Shown here piece by piece: positions 44,096 to 55,152 of a stretch of 64,000 nucleotides of DNA. The stretch is from assembly GCA_021018815.1 (NCBI GenBank), contig JAITYX010000130.1:434001-498000 (forward strand), written 5' to 3'. Numbering within the stretch: position 1 is the first letter of the stretch; each line of letters opens with the position of its first letter. The notes below the pieces were generated by a model, which was not told the origin of the DNA, made no database searches, and saw nothing but the letters and a program-made list of their open reading frames with translations. This DNA comes from Talinum fruticosum (lineage: Eukaryota > Streptophyta > Magnoliopsida > Caryophyllales > Talinaceae). The translations under genes were made by a program, and so were the position numbers.

Positions 44096-46014
44096 TTCAA
44101 AGGTGACCTTTCCTCTTTTCATCTTTTTAAACTTAGAAAAGAGTCTTGAATCTTTGGATAGGTTCCTAGAACAACCATTATCGAGATACCAAGTGATCTT
44201 TGTTCTTTGTCTAAAGTGTCTACAAAACAAAAACACACTAACCTTTCTCACATCCTCTTACAAACCCACTAATTGTCCTAACCGAGGTTTGTTTTTAAGA
44301 AAGAGCACTTTTACGAACCTAGATTTGAATTATTTTGGGCTTGGTATGATTCAAACTCTTCTTTTAGGGAACCGAGTCTCCTTTTGTGAAAAACTTTTTT
44401 CGTTAACGGATCGAGGAGACTTCTTTTGATAAACAGCTTCTATGCTTAGTCCCTTTCTTCCTTAGATGAATAGGACCATGGTCATCTTTTCTAAAATGAA
44501 TTTTTCGAGAATCTTTTTGAAAAGATTTTTATAGGAGTTATCCTCCTTTTTGAGTTCAAACCAAGTCTCTCTTTTCAAAAAGAAACACACCGAGAACCAA
44601 TAAGTAGATCAAGATGTTTCTAACCAATGGGTTTTAAAATAAGATCTTGAGACTCTGTGAGCTTTTTCTTTAATTGCTCATTCTCAATTCTAAGACACTT
44701 TGACTCAGTCGCATTATCTTAAGAACTAGTCTCAAGCACCTTAATGCTAAGCCTCGCTTTTCCAAATCAGCTTTTAAAACCTTGTTCTTAGATATTAGAG
44801 ACTCCATCTTTTCTTTGAACAAAGAAGAATCGAATTGGACTTTTCCTCTAATGTAAAATTATATTTAGCTAAATCTTTCTTAGAAAATTTAAGAAAATAA
44901 TTGATTACCTCCTAAGGGTCGGTTTCCTCGGTGTCGAAGTTTTAGCTTCTAACTCATATTAAGCTTCGAGTCCGTTAAGGCCATGAGACACTTTGATTCA
45001 TCTTTAGTGTAGTCGTCATCATCATCCGACTCTTTATCACTCCAGGTTGCCATCATTGCCTTCTTTTTCTTCCAATCTTCTTTCTCTTTAGGCAATCCTT
45101 TACTATGTGTTCCTTGCTTCCATATTCAAAACAATCGAAGTTTTTAGTTAAAGAAGAATTTGAATGAGATGAGAATTTACCTTTTTCTCCTTTTGAAGCT
45201 CTCATGTTTGAGCTTCTTCTACCACTTCTTGTACTTCATCATTCGTTTGAAGCCTCCGGCCAAAAGTTCCGTGGAATCTTCTTCCGAGTCCGAGGAGCTT
45301 AGATTAGGACCAGCTTCCTCCGAGGCCTTAAAAGCAATGTTCTTCTTGGTGCCGACCTTATATTCTTCCTCTTCAAGGTGTTTCTCATGGGTGAGAATCT
45401 TTCTAATGAGTTCATCCGGTTTTACGTTGGTGAGGTCTTGGGCCTCATTGATTGTTGTCACCTTAGGATCCCATCTTTTCTTCGAAAGACTCCTCATAAG
45501 TTTTCTGACCACTTCTTCGTTAGACATCTTCTTTCCAAGTGATTTGAGATTGTTGACAATCTCGGTGAAGCACATGTACATCCGAGTAATGTTCTCGTCG
45601 GCCTCCATCTTGAACATTTTATGCTTTTGAAGATACTCGACTTATCTTCGCTTGTCTCACTTGATTTGTGCCTTCATAGGTGGTGACAAGAGTGTCCCAC
45701 ACCTCCTTAGCGAGTATCACAGGCTGATACTCTATTGTATTCCGAGGCATCAATAGTACACATCAATATGTTCATGGCTTTTAAGTTCTTTATGTGTTTT
45801 CCATTTTCTTCTGCAGTAAATTCTGACTTCACTTTGGCAACTGTCTAATTTCCAACTTGCTTGGTGGGAACATAGTTTCTGTTGGAGATGACTTCCAAGA
45901 CCTCTTCATCGTAGTCTTGAATAAAGCACTCCATAAACTTCTTCCAATGGGCGAAGTTGGACCTTTCGAACTTGGTTGGCCTAGTGAATGACCTTCCTTC
46001 ATTGAACTCTCCAT
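44096..46014 (-). pseudogene. Sirevirus-2 gag and truncated protease
   Basis: Start ATG at 46014 (MESSMKEGHS, soon frameshifted). The frame 45617-45219 contains MFKMEADENITRMYMCFTEI, then NNLKSLGKKMSNEEVVRKLM and KPDELIRKILTHEKHLEEEE, the C-terminal half of copia Gag. Near 45130 the zinc knuckle reads CFEYGSKEHIVKDC, with Tyr in place of the second Cys. The protease start is open at 44251-43997 (WYLDNGCSRNLSKDSRLFSK, with Asp-Asn-Gly where Asp-Ser-Gly is usual), followed by GKVTFEDNNK and then envelope-like sequence. Gag is therefore recognisable but damaged. Confidence 0.83.
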
Positions 46015-46072
46015 AGCTAAGAGTCCTCTTATCTTTAGACCTTGGATTGTTAGATCCTATTAAGAAAGGCTA

Positions 46073-46085
46073 GGCTCTTATACCA
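46073..46085 (-). other. Primer binding site of Sirevirus-2
   Basis: TGGTATAAGAGCC on the minus strand, two bases from the LTR; one base from the Met-tRNA consensus TGGTATCAGAGCC. Confidence 0.85.
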
Positions 46086-46087
46086 AT

Positions 46088-47679
46088 TAAAGGTTTAGAA
46101 TAGAGAGTCTATGTCACTCTAGAAGGGGGTGAATAGGGTGATGAGAAAATAATGAGGAAATTGAAAAACTTTTGTGAAGGTTAAAACTCGGAAGACAGAC
46201 TGAGTCTAGATTAGACTCGTAAAGAGATATAGAGACAGAGATATGTGGAAATCCTCCCGGGGTAGAAAACCACAGCCAGTGTCAATCTAAACACCAAATG
46301 AAACCCACTATTTTGAATCCACAAAATAGAAAGGACTAACGCTCATAATTGTTCCCTTAGACAATTCAAAATACAAGTTTTTTCTAAGCACAAAAGTTAC
46401 CTTATATGTCCTAGTATTTTCTCACTAAGATAACCCTTACGAGTTAGGGATATCAAAGTTGAATTAACTCTTACAACTTAGTCAAGGGAAGATAATAGAA
46501 AAGTGTCTAAGAGTGTAAAAGTGATTGAAAGACTTTTCTTTTTAACTCATAAAGTTGAAGTTCTAAGTACAAGAGTTGAATGGTATAAATATGAGTATAA
46601 GAGTTAAGAATTTTGTTCTAGCAATATTGTAAGTCTTGTAACAAGGATTCTATTTATATATAATAGAGTAAAGAGTCGTTGTTCCTTGGGATTGAGCTTT
46701 TGGATCAACTAATCGTTACAACGAGTAGTCCGAGTCTTCGAAATATAACCGTTATGGATGTATTCGTTTTGTATGGGTTCTAGCCTCAAAAAATAGTCCT
46801 ACACACTTTTTGTATCTTAAAACTAGGGTAGAAACAACCGTTAGACTCAAAGACCGAAGTTTATCAAAAATGTAAATAAACCGCCCTTATGTAGTGTCTG
46901 CGCAAGCCTCGGAAATGGTGTTTTTCTATCTACCGGCTGAAAACGGTAAGAAGCGGTTGTTTTTGCTTTTAAACTGAAATTAATCAGCTTTAATAAACTT
47001 GCAAAAAAAATACAAATGGTACTCAAAGTATAAAAATACTTTGGTCCAAGATTAGATAAGGATTCAAGTTGAATAAATCAATTAACAAGTTAAAATCCTT
47101 AATCTATTAAAATGGAATTTTTCAATTCCAATATTCAAATATTCCAATTCCATTTATGTATAAACTCAAATGCTACATAAGATAGACCGGAGTTTAACAA
47201 TTATATAGACATATTTTAGTGTTTACCAATTTAATTAATTTCAACTAAATAAATCGGCTATGTTAGAATTAACACAATAATTTTATTTTGAAATATAAAT
47301 TAAGCCTCGTTGAAAATATAAGTTAAGTATGTGAAATTATTTAGGTAAACTTTATGTCCGAGTCGGTCTTAGCGGGTCGGACACCCGAAACCGAGTACTC
47401 ATTCAATTCTTATTAAATGTTTCGAGTGAGTCGGACACAAGCAATAATCGATTTATAAGACTAAGAAAGATATGTTTGATAAAGCTTATAGTCTTATATG
47501 ATTTTATAACTCATCAAGAATCCAAAGCATGTATCAAAGTAATAAGGGATTCTTTCAAGATTATTTTAGTTGGAAGCTCATAGAGGATGTGTTTGAATTA
47601 AGAGATGAATGTCTAAATTTTGGATGAATAACTTGAATTTAAAATCATAAAGAGGGATTAGATCATATCTGAGTCTTTA
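46088..47679 (-). repeat. 5' LTR of Sirevirus-2
   Basis: Starts TAAAGGTTTAGAATAGAGAG and ends GAGTCTTTA. Compared with 41282-42699 it holds an additional roughly 170-bp segment (about 46720-46900, ACAACGAGTAGTCCGAGTCT onward), which parallels Sirevirus-1 LTR sequence. The left LTR probably lost it. Confidence 0.83.
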
Positions 47680-47684
47680 ATGTT
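47680..47684. repeat. Target-site duplication of Sirevirus-2, right (ATGTT)
   Basis: Exact partner of 41277-41281. Confidence 0.85.
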
Positions 47685-48390
47685 ATTACACCAGGAAGAA
47701 GATATGAAGTAGTCTCAACCACAAAGACAGCCTCAGCATCAGGGAATGCATATGTCTAAATTGCATTAACCAATACTCTATCAATTCTAGAGAATATCCT
47801 AGAACCACATTTTTTTTCTTATTAGTCCAAGAATATTGACAACCTTTCCATTTCATATCCTGAAAGCCATCATAAAAAACACAATTTTGAAAGTCAGTAA
47901 TGTCCTGAATGGTGACTGGTAATCCTCTCCAATTCTATCTTCTAAGAATAAGAGATGGTTAAAATCTCCCTAAATATCCTAGGGATTTCTAATAATTTCA
48001 TATAGCTGATAAATATTTTGTCATAGCTCCAGCCTTTGACTAGCTTCATTATAACCCATAAGCTGTTGTTAGCAAGAATACGTTGTTGATGAATAAATGT
48101 CTCACCCTACAATAAACATTATGTGCAATAGTTTGTACTACTTGCACAGTGAAGTCCTTCTCTCGTCACATAATCCAGATCCCTGCCTTATCATGATTAA
48201 CATAATTCACATAATAATGATTACTTCAGAGAACCAACAACTTTATTAAAGTTACCTTCCTGAACCTTAGTGTCCATCAAAGATAATAGACCCACCTTAT
48301 TTTTGTAACAAAAAGGTTTAACATATTTTTGTTTTTTGAGGCAATTAAGACCCCTAATATTCCAAGTGACAATTTTTATCCATGAGGTAT
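47685..48390 (-). pseudogene. L1 LINE ORF2 endonuclease region
   Basis: The minus strand at about 48385 reads KIVTWNIRGLNCLKKQKYVK, the start of the L1 APE-type endonuclease (family start MKIxxWNxRGL); the expected ATG is ATA here. Next come LLSLMDTKVQE (catalytic Glu region) and, with stops, segments like GIWIM and ITVQDITDFQNCVF. The rest of ORF2 continues at 40966-41281 across the inserted Sirevirus. This endonuclease nicks target DNA for target-primed reverse transcription. Stops show it is dead. Confidence 0.75.
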
Positions 48391-49300
48391 AAGGTTGTCC
48401 CCCTCTTTAGGATTTTCCACATTTCTATCCTCCAAGATCTATCTCAAAAGTATTATGAACTAGAGTAGATGTAACCACTTGCTCTGTTCTTCAATTCCCA
48501 GCTTGTTGCCCAACCATCACCCATTCTTACTGCTACTGAGTAGGAGCTGGTTCTGCATCTCTTGGGATGACTTTTGGCCTCCATTTCCAATTCTCATCCT
48601 TTTTGCATTTGTAGTCTCATGACCATACTTATGGAATTTTCCACACAACACTGACACCCATTCAAACTAAATCTGTTGGGTGATCATCACACCATAGCCA
48701 TTTGCAAAATGAATATTCTGTGGGATAGATTTCTAGATAGGAACTTCAATTAAAACTCTAGCATAACTGGCTTTATGCTTTTCTTGTGTATTCATATCAG
48801 CCATAATTGGCTCACCAAGCAAGATAGCTAATTTACTCAATGATGACACACTCCTGTATTTGATATCAAAATCAAGAAATTTTACCCAAACTGGGATATG
48901 TAATTTCCTCTTTCTTGAAATCCTTGTGTCAAGGTTTGACAATGAAAGGATTATTATCAAAATTATATATGCCATGTTGTGTGACGAAATCAATGGTCTC
49001 AATTGAATCAAACTGCACCAAAATTACCCCATTGGCCATCATCACTACCCGATCAGTAATGCGGTCTTTCCAAATTCGCCTAACAAAACCATTCAATACA
49101 ACAACAGCAGGGATGAACCAAACACATAACAAGCTATTGCAAACTCCTAAAACCATATTTTAGGTTCAATATCCTCTTGTTCAATCTTACTGTAAACGAT
49201 ATCATGCACCTTTTTGGGTTTAACATAATTGAGCTTTTGTCCCGCATTTCTCAACCTAAATATGTGCTAAATAATACGAACTTTAGGGATATTAGATAAA
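48391..49300 (-). pseudogene. L1 LINE ORF1 (DUF4283-type RNA-binding protein)
   Basis: Minus-strand frame 49156-48929 gives VVLNGFVRRIWKDRITDRVV, MMANGVILVQFDSIETIDFV and FDNNPFIVKP, which follow the plant L1 ORF1 pattern (GFVRRIW, VxF, PxIVKPW). Frame 49011-48733 continues KLHIPVWVKFLDFDIKYRSV, LAILLGEPIMADMNTQEK and YARVLIEVPI, the usual second half. A degraded zinc knuckle (LCGKFHKYGHET) follows near 48630. ORF1 would bind LINE RNA. It is split in at least three frames. Confidence 0.8.
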
Positions 49301-49959
49301 AGTAATATAAATATTTTTGGATGCCAACAGTATAAATTTAATCATATTTAAAGTCCACATAACACCATTGAGTCCAAAGTTTGTCATTCGGCGGAAAGAT
49401 AACGTCACAAGTGAAGTTGCTAATGTAGATGGTGGAGTTCAAAATTTGACTTTGATTTTTTGTCTTGATGGAATAAAGATTTATTTATGTATCAAAACAA
49501 ATAAAAAAGTTAAAATTAAAAGAGAAGTATGCATATACATTTGTTGGAGGGAAAGAAGCGCGAGAATCTTTGCAAAGATAACACAGAAAGTCCATCAGGT
49601 CATAAAAGAATGGGGCAGATCGATACTTAGCAGAATTAAAGCTTAGGTGAGATAGCTTCTTGATGTAAGCCAGGGATGCCCTAAGAATTTTGTATTGCTA
49701 TGTTTCATGATCAATGAAGGAACTACCTAACCTTTCTTTTTTTTTTATATAAAAAGAAAAACCCCCTCATTAATCAAATGCAACTTGACGCAATTGAAAT
49801 AAAGAGTATCAAAACGTTGGAGGTGGTCAATTACTAATTACAATATTATTTACTAATTATTTGCATTAAATTTTAAGTAAAATAATATAAATAGAAAGAA
49901 AAATAATCAATAGAATTATCATATTTGGTTAAAATATGTACTGTCACTCATAAATACAT
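49301..49959. other. Probable LINE 5' region and flank, no gene
   Basis: A plus-strand frame of 109 codons (49317-49646) is antisense to the presumed LINE leader and shows no domain. A poly-T run lies near 49737-49748. I cannot place the LINE 5' end. Confidence 0.35.
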
Positions 49960-50030
49960 ATAGATAGATAGATAAATAGATGGATAAATAGATAGATAGA
50001 TCAAAAGATGATAAATAGATAGATAGATAA
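49960..50030. repeat. GATA/GATAAATA microsatellite
   Basis: Interrupted TAGA/GATA repeats over about 70 bp. Confidence 0.9.
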
Positions 50031-50864
50031 GGTCTTTTTTATTTTTAAGATTCAGGCTCTATTTGGAAAGAAAAAAATAGGAAAGTGATTTTCTAACCTA
50101 TGTTTGGTTTTGTAAAGAAAAACAAACTGGGGGAAAAGTTTGATGGAAAACAAGCTGAAAATAACAAAATCACAAGGAAAGTTGGGCAAAGTTTCTTCTA
50201 TTATCAATCCCGATCCTCACCGATGAAGCACTAACCAACCCTCCGGTACGAACTGGTGCTGAGGAGGTGGTCAGCGGAGTATAGTTTGCAGCCAGAGAGG
50301 GACTGATTGATGGGGGATTAATGATAGAGATGAGAAGGTTTCGGAGGCGGAGATCTAGAAAAGAGAAAATGAGAACTGGGAGAAGAGAGAACGGAGGAAT
50401 TCAACTTGAAAGAGATGTCAGAAGTCGGTGTGCTTGATTTGTTGGTTATTTTAGAAAAATCTGCTCACTCTACTCATACCATTCAATAAATTTAGCAGAG
50501 AAATTATAAGGCTATCACCAAGATGATCTTGATTAAAGAAAGAAACGTTTTTTTGGGAATTAAAGAAAGAAACTTTGTGTATACTTGTTTGGGCTGTTTG
50601 TGTAGGAGAGACGGTCAAGAATACTAGGAGAGTTTAGGCTCAATTGGATTGACCAGCTGGTTGAATTTCATGTTTTAAAATTATATTTATTGGTTGTTTT
50701 TTCCCTTTTATATTTTTTCCTTAATCCAAATAAAGAAAAAAAACTTTCTTTCAAACATGACCTAAGGCTCTGTTTTATTGTAAGAAAATTAAGTGAAAGA
50801 ACATTTTGATGGAAAAAATATTAAGTGGAAAAAAGTGAGAGGAATATATTTTTGTGTGTGAATC
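50031..50864. other. AT-rich DNA, no gene; possible weak MITE
   Basis: Between about 50052 (GGCTCTATTTGGAAAG) and 50764 (CTTTCAAACATGACC) the ends are weakly inverted, and GGCTCTGTTT recurs at 50766. The match is too short and imperfect to call an element. No ORF of note. Confidence 0.3.
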
Positions 50865-50988
50865 TAAGAAAGCACATAGAATAAATAATAAAAATAAACA
50901 AGTATATCACCGAAGTTATAGAACATTACCTAAGAAAGCACGTAGAATAAATAATAAAAAATAAACAAGTATATCACCGAAGTTCTAC
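50865..50988. repeat. 66-bp tandem duplication
   Basis: TAAGAAAGCACATAGAATAA at 50865 recurs at 50931 (one base changed), and both are followed by ATAAACAAGTATATCACCGA. The second unit is slightly shorter. Confidence 0.85.
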
Positions 50989-52362
50989 GGACCTTACCCA
51001 ATACCCAGTTACCCCTGCTATTGTTATTATCTCTACTCAGAAACAGATGAACTCTCTTTCTCTCTATCTCTCTCTTAAAAGAAAAAAAAATTCAAGTTTT
51101 TCCAAGATGTTCTTCCCAATATTTTAGAGAAAATTATCTCTAATACAATTATTTTTTCACCTCATTTTTCACTCTAATTTTTTAATTGAATCAAATATTG
51201 GAAAAAAAAATAGATTCCAAATTTTTTCTTTCCTTTAATTTTTTAAAGAATCGATCCGACCCTAAGACATCAAATATATAAAACATCACATTTGCATGCC
51301 CCCAATTTTTAATAATTATTATAGCTAGTATAACAGCGTCATATTTTTTTTGAACCAAAAATAAATAGTTTACAGGACCCTGTTCTATTAGGCTCATTTG
51401 GTTCCCATGAAGTTGGATTTTATTTGTTATATTTTATTACACATATGTAGTATTATCGTAACTTGCATCTTTTCATTTATTTATTTTACTTTGGATGGAT
51501 AAAACCCCATCTACTGTTCTCCTTTCCCGTAACCATGTTTGCCAACTCAAACGTCGCTTCCATTATGATCTCTTCCCCATCTCACTCACGATCACCATCG
51601 GCGCCCCAATATATCTCCTTTTGTCTCTCTTCCGTCCCCTCGCCCTTTTGACCATCTCTGATTCATCTGAAGACCTCTTGTCTCTTCACCCTTCTTCTCC
51701 TTCAAAAACATGGCCTTCTCTTGAAGAGTTTCCACTGTGCAGCTTATTGTGGGGGTGAATTTCTCTCAGTGCACTAATATTTCCGGTGATTCGTTGGAAT
51801 CCAACTGATGCACTCAAAATTCAATATTTACAAACTCTCTCTAGCATCCGACAATAATGACAATCTTTTCTCTTTAAAGTTGATCAATTATCAAGATACG
51901 ATTTTTTTCCCTGGGTATATTACGTTTAGCGTTTCTCTTTCATGCTCCATCTCTGTCTTTGCTGCTCACTCTGTTGACATTAATTGCTCTGTAATTGCTT
52001 CTTATTAGGGATACACACAAAGCGTAACACACATATGAAGAAAGTACACCTCATTGTGTTGGTTACTGGCAATTGGATGGGTCACTCTGTTGGTATTTGA
52101 TTGGATCCTTATATTTTTTGCATTAGTATTCAGTTTCAAGTTTGTATCTTGCAAATCTAGATGCCTCATTCACGAATTGGATAGGTTCCTTATATATTAT
52201 GCCTAATTTAAGTTCCTAGGATTGGTAATTTACTCTTGTGAATATTACATATTCAAATTGATTATATTGGTGCTTAATTAGCCACATATTCAAATTGATT
52301 ATATTGATGCTTAATCAGTGTGTTTTATATGATGGTATATGTTGTGCTTCATCTAATCATAT
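50989..52362. other. Intergenic DNA without a supported gene
   Basis: Open frames of 62-87 codons at 51463-51758 are Ser/Leu/Pro-rich and overlap in two frames without a domain. A 37-bp direct repeat (ACATATTCAAATTG at 52247 and 52284) is the only structure seen. TCTCTACTCAG at 51030 could be a Helitron 5' end but is unsupported. Confidence 0.4.
52358..52362. repeat. Target-site duplication of solo LTR, left (CATAT)
   Basis: Exact partner at 52830-52834. Confidence 0.75.
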
Positions 52363-52829
52363 TGTTGGAAAATTAAGGAGTAACCTTAGTAATGCGGAAG
52401 CAATTAGATCGATTGCCGTTTGATAGCCCACAAGAATTCCCGTCCGATTAACAGCGGATGAGTGCGAATCCCGTGTCACGAACACAGCAGTCTTGTTGTA
52501 TTCCGAAAAACCGTGTTCACCAATATTGCCCGGAATAATATATCTGGCGGCTACTAGAGTCGTCGGAGAACAGTCACGACACAAACCCGATAACCCAAGT
52601 GATGGTGAGTCTGAGTGTGAGGAAGTGTTGAGGATTTCTAGGGAAAAGTATTAGAGATGCAACCGATGCAGTGTGTTTCTATTTCCCCTTAATCTCTCTG
52701 TCTCACTGTAGCCGGATTTAAGTAGGGAAACAAAATCCTTACATATCCGGATGTATTAATGCTAGATTAGCGGTTATGTAAATTTGAGTTAATGGGGCCA
52801 AAGTGGCCGTTTCATGACCTTGGCTAACA
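52363..52829. mobile_element. Solo LTR, probably Ty1-copia
   Basis: 467 bp starting TGTTGGAAAATT and ending TTGGCTAACA, that is with TGTT...AACA inverted ends, and flanked by an exact CATAT duplication. No partner LTR, primer site or coding region lies nearby, so this is what remains after recombination between two LTRs. TGTTGGAAA is a frequent copia LTR start. The strand is uncertain. A 75-codon minus-strand ORF inside it has no recognisable domain. Confidence 0.78.
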
Positions 52830-52834
52830 CATAT
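52830..52834. repeat. Target-site duplication of solo LTR, right (CATAT)
   Basis: Exact partner of 52358-52362. Confidence 0.75.
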
Positions 52835-54464
52835 AATAAAGATGTTTGCTGATTGAAGATTAGTAAGTTTGCCTATAACCTGTTTGATCATTCTGCCTTT
52901 GTGGATTATTTATTCAATGCGGTATCACAATACTGATTTTGAAAAATGTTAATAGACATGGCTCCCCTGCCATGGTTATGCTTCCCCTGTTGGGGGTTTT
53001 ACGCTAATGTGAAAATCACACATCCCAAGTTCCCCCTGTTTCCCTGAAACCCTCTTTTCTTCGATAATATTTACTTCATTCATTGTTTGGTGGTATCTAT
53101 TATATATTACACAATATTGGGGAATTTCTGGTTTGATTGTGATTTTAAGGATTTGATTTTATTTGTATATCTTGGGTTGTGATTTTATTTGTATATCTTG
53201 GGTTGTGATTTATCTTTTATTTTTTCCCCTCAAAATTTTGTCTCGTTCAAGAAAAATCCCAGGAAAGAATTGCTACATGTTCAATGCTCATGCTGTTGCC
53301 TGTTGAGTACTAGAAGGTACATGCACAAAGTTTGGAGCAGTAGATAGAAATTTGCAATGAGATAGGCAAAGATCTTAGTTGTATCTAAAAGGTTGCAGAC
53401 AAGATTTTGCTTATGATTTTTCAAATCTGACAAGTTTTAGAACAAAGTTGTATCTAGACCACTAAGACATTATATCTGCTACATTGTGTAGTGGAGTGCT
53501 CTAATGTAAGGCGTCTATACCTTTTGATCAAGAGTACTAGGGACCCTATTGTTACGTTAAGTTTGGCGGGACTTAAATTTGTGATTTTTTCAATTATGAA
53601 ATCAATGATAGATAATTATTTACTTCTATTTTGTTGAGCTAAATCTTTATTACTGTACTTATTTTTCATTTCTGTACTTATTTTTCATTTTGCCTTAATA
53701 AGTTTGCTCGTAAATTAATTTTCAAATAAAAATGGATACTTAATGTATTGGGAGACAATGTAGGAGAGATGTATTGTTAATGGTGCACATTAAGTTCAAC
53801 AGAACACAAGGAGAGATCCTTGTTGGATGTTTAATTTGAAGTTACAAAGTTGTATTTTAATGAATAATATTTTTGCACAGCATTGTACCACAATTTTTTT
53901 TGTGTAGCAGATTGTGTTTTATAACTTTAGATAAAAAGTTTCAGAGCAATTTAGGGCACATAATTCTTTGAAAACGATTGGAGCCCGTTATTCCATTTGA
54001 TGATTGTAAATATTATCTCTTACATTATATGAAGAGAAAAAAATCTTACATGCTTTAATTTTAAAAAATGAAGTCACTATTGCTCCTTTAAAACATTCAA
54101 TGACAATCTATAATCATGCTTTACCTAACTCTCCTAAGCAAAAGAAGTCTCCAAGAAACTTATTCCTTGTTAATGCACTATTAATCTACACTTCTACTTC
54201 AACATTTTGTCCTGCATCTGCCACCATAGCATGAAATTCATGATTCATTCTATCCATACCCTTTTTATATAAATAGGAAATTATATTTCTTTTTGTTGAT
54301 TGCCCTCTTTACCCTATTTTGCCCAAGTGTAAATTTTCTTAATTCCATCACACATCCTTACTGAACAACTATAATCTTACTCTAATACCAAAAATCGTGG
54401 ATAATTTACATATTTTATTATTATCACTTTTACTTTCACACCATTGTAATTACTCACTATATTT
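52835..54464. other. AT-rich DNA, possibly Helitron interior
   Basis: No ORF above 60 codons. It holds a 28-bp tandem pair (TTTTATTTGTATATCTTGGG at about 53157 and 53184) and a 19-bp pair near 53655. TCTATTATATATTAC after an A at 53095 is a conceivable Helitron 5' end but nothing confirms it. Confidence 0.35.
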
Positions 54465-54494
54465 ACCGTGCGATGCGCACGGTTTTTCAGCTAG
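54465..54494 (+). mobile_element. Helitron 3' terminus
   Basis: ACCGTGCG-ATG-CGCACGGT forms a perfect 8-bp stem with a 3-base loop at 54465-54483. Eight bases later comes CTAG, followed by T. A GC-rich hairpin about ten bases before CTRR, with insertion before T, is the 3' end signature of Helitrons. No Rep/helicase coding is visible upstream, so this is a non-autonomous copy or a fragment. Confidence 0.72.
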
Positions 54495-54909
54495 TTAAAA
54501 TATAAAAATTAAAAAGTATAATTATTAATACAGATCAAATAACTCCTTAACTGCGCATCCTAAAATAACAATCTACTGAAGATTTATTTTTTCCTTAATA
54601 GCTATTAATTTTGTCAATGACTAAGAGTTATATAAACATGTAAAGGTGGACAGAAAAACCTCTGGCAATTGCTACCAATAATTTAGATTTGAATTTAATC
54701 TACATCGACCTTTCTACCTTATTTAAAAAAAGGAAAGAAAAGAAAAGTTTCTAAGAATCCGCTCATTGATGATAAAATGCCATATTTACAAGTGCAATAT
54801 TTGTGAACAAATTACTTTATGCAAGATAACCATTGTATCAACTAAAATTAGGTTACCGCACTTTTTAAAGTTAACACACCTCATAAATTAAAGTCATAAT
54901 TCTGCCAAT
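54495..54909. other. AT-rich spacer between Helitron end and CACTA terminus
   Basis: About 400 bp with no ORF or repeat that I can support. Confidence 0.4.
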
Positions 54910-55150
54910 CACTACTACAGATATGACTTTTTATTATGATCAATTTACGACCGTTAAAAGGAAAATCGTCAAGAAAATGAGGCAGTGACATTTTTGTAAA
55001 TAAGCAGGCTTTTATAACACCTATGACTACGGTTCTCTCAATGAATCGTCATCATAAGTAAAGTTGTAAACTTTTGACTACGGTTCTGTGAAAGAACCAT
55101 AGTCATAGGTGCTATTTTATGATGGTTCTTCAATTGAACCGTCATCAAAT
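54910..55150 (+). mobile_element. CACTA (En/Spm) terminus with subterminal repeats
   Basis: Starts CACTACTACAGATATGAC, a CACTA-type terminal sequence, after a possible 3-bp target AAT. The next 230 bp carry several direct and inverted copies of a GACTACGGTTCT / AGAACCATAGTC-type motif (for example at 55024 and 55076), the arrangement to which CACTA transposases bind. No matching right terminus (ending TAGTG) was found up to 58.4 kb, so the element is truncated or extends differently. Confidence 0.72.
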
Positions 55151-55152
55151 GT

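Larger units (their letters stand above)
41282..47679 (-). mobile_element. Sirevirus-2: pol-deleted Ty1-copia element
   Basis: 6398 bp with LTRs of 1418 and 1592 bp, an exact 5-bp duplication, primer site and polypurine tract. The interior is only 3.4 kb: gag and the start of the protease run directly into the envelope-like ORF near 44095. Integrase, RT and RNase H are absent. It must have depended on proteins from another Sirevirus if it moved in this form. The LTRs are clearly less alike than those of Sirevirus-1, with an extra segment in the right one, so it is older. It is inserted in L1 ORF2. Confidence 0.88.

Noticed and set aside
43306..44429. Plus-strand ORFs of 67 and 117 codons
   Set aside because: Opposite strand of Sirevirus-2 coding remnants; no domain of their own.
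50052..50780. Possible hAT-type MITE
   Set aside because: The inverted ends match over too few bases and no convincing 8-bp duplication was found.
51463..51758. Two overlapping ORFs that might be a small host gene
   Set aside because: Low-complexity Ser/Leu content, no domain, no splice or promoter evidence.
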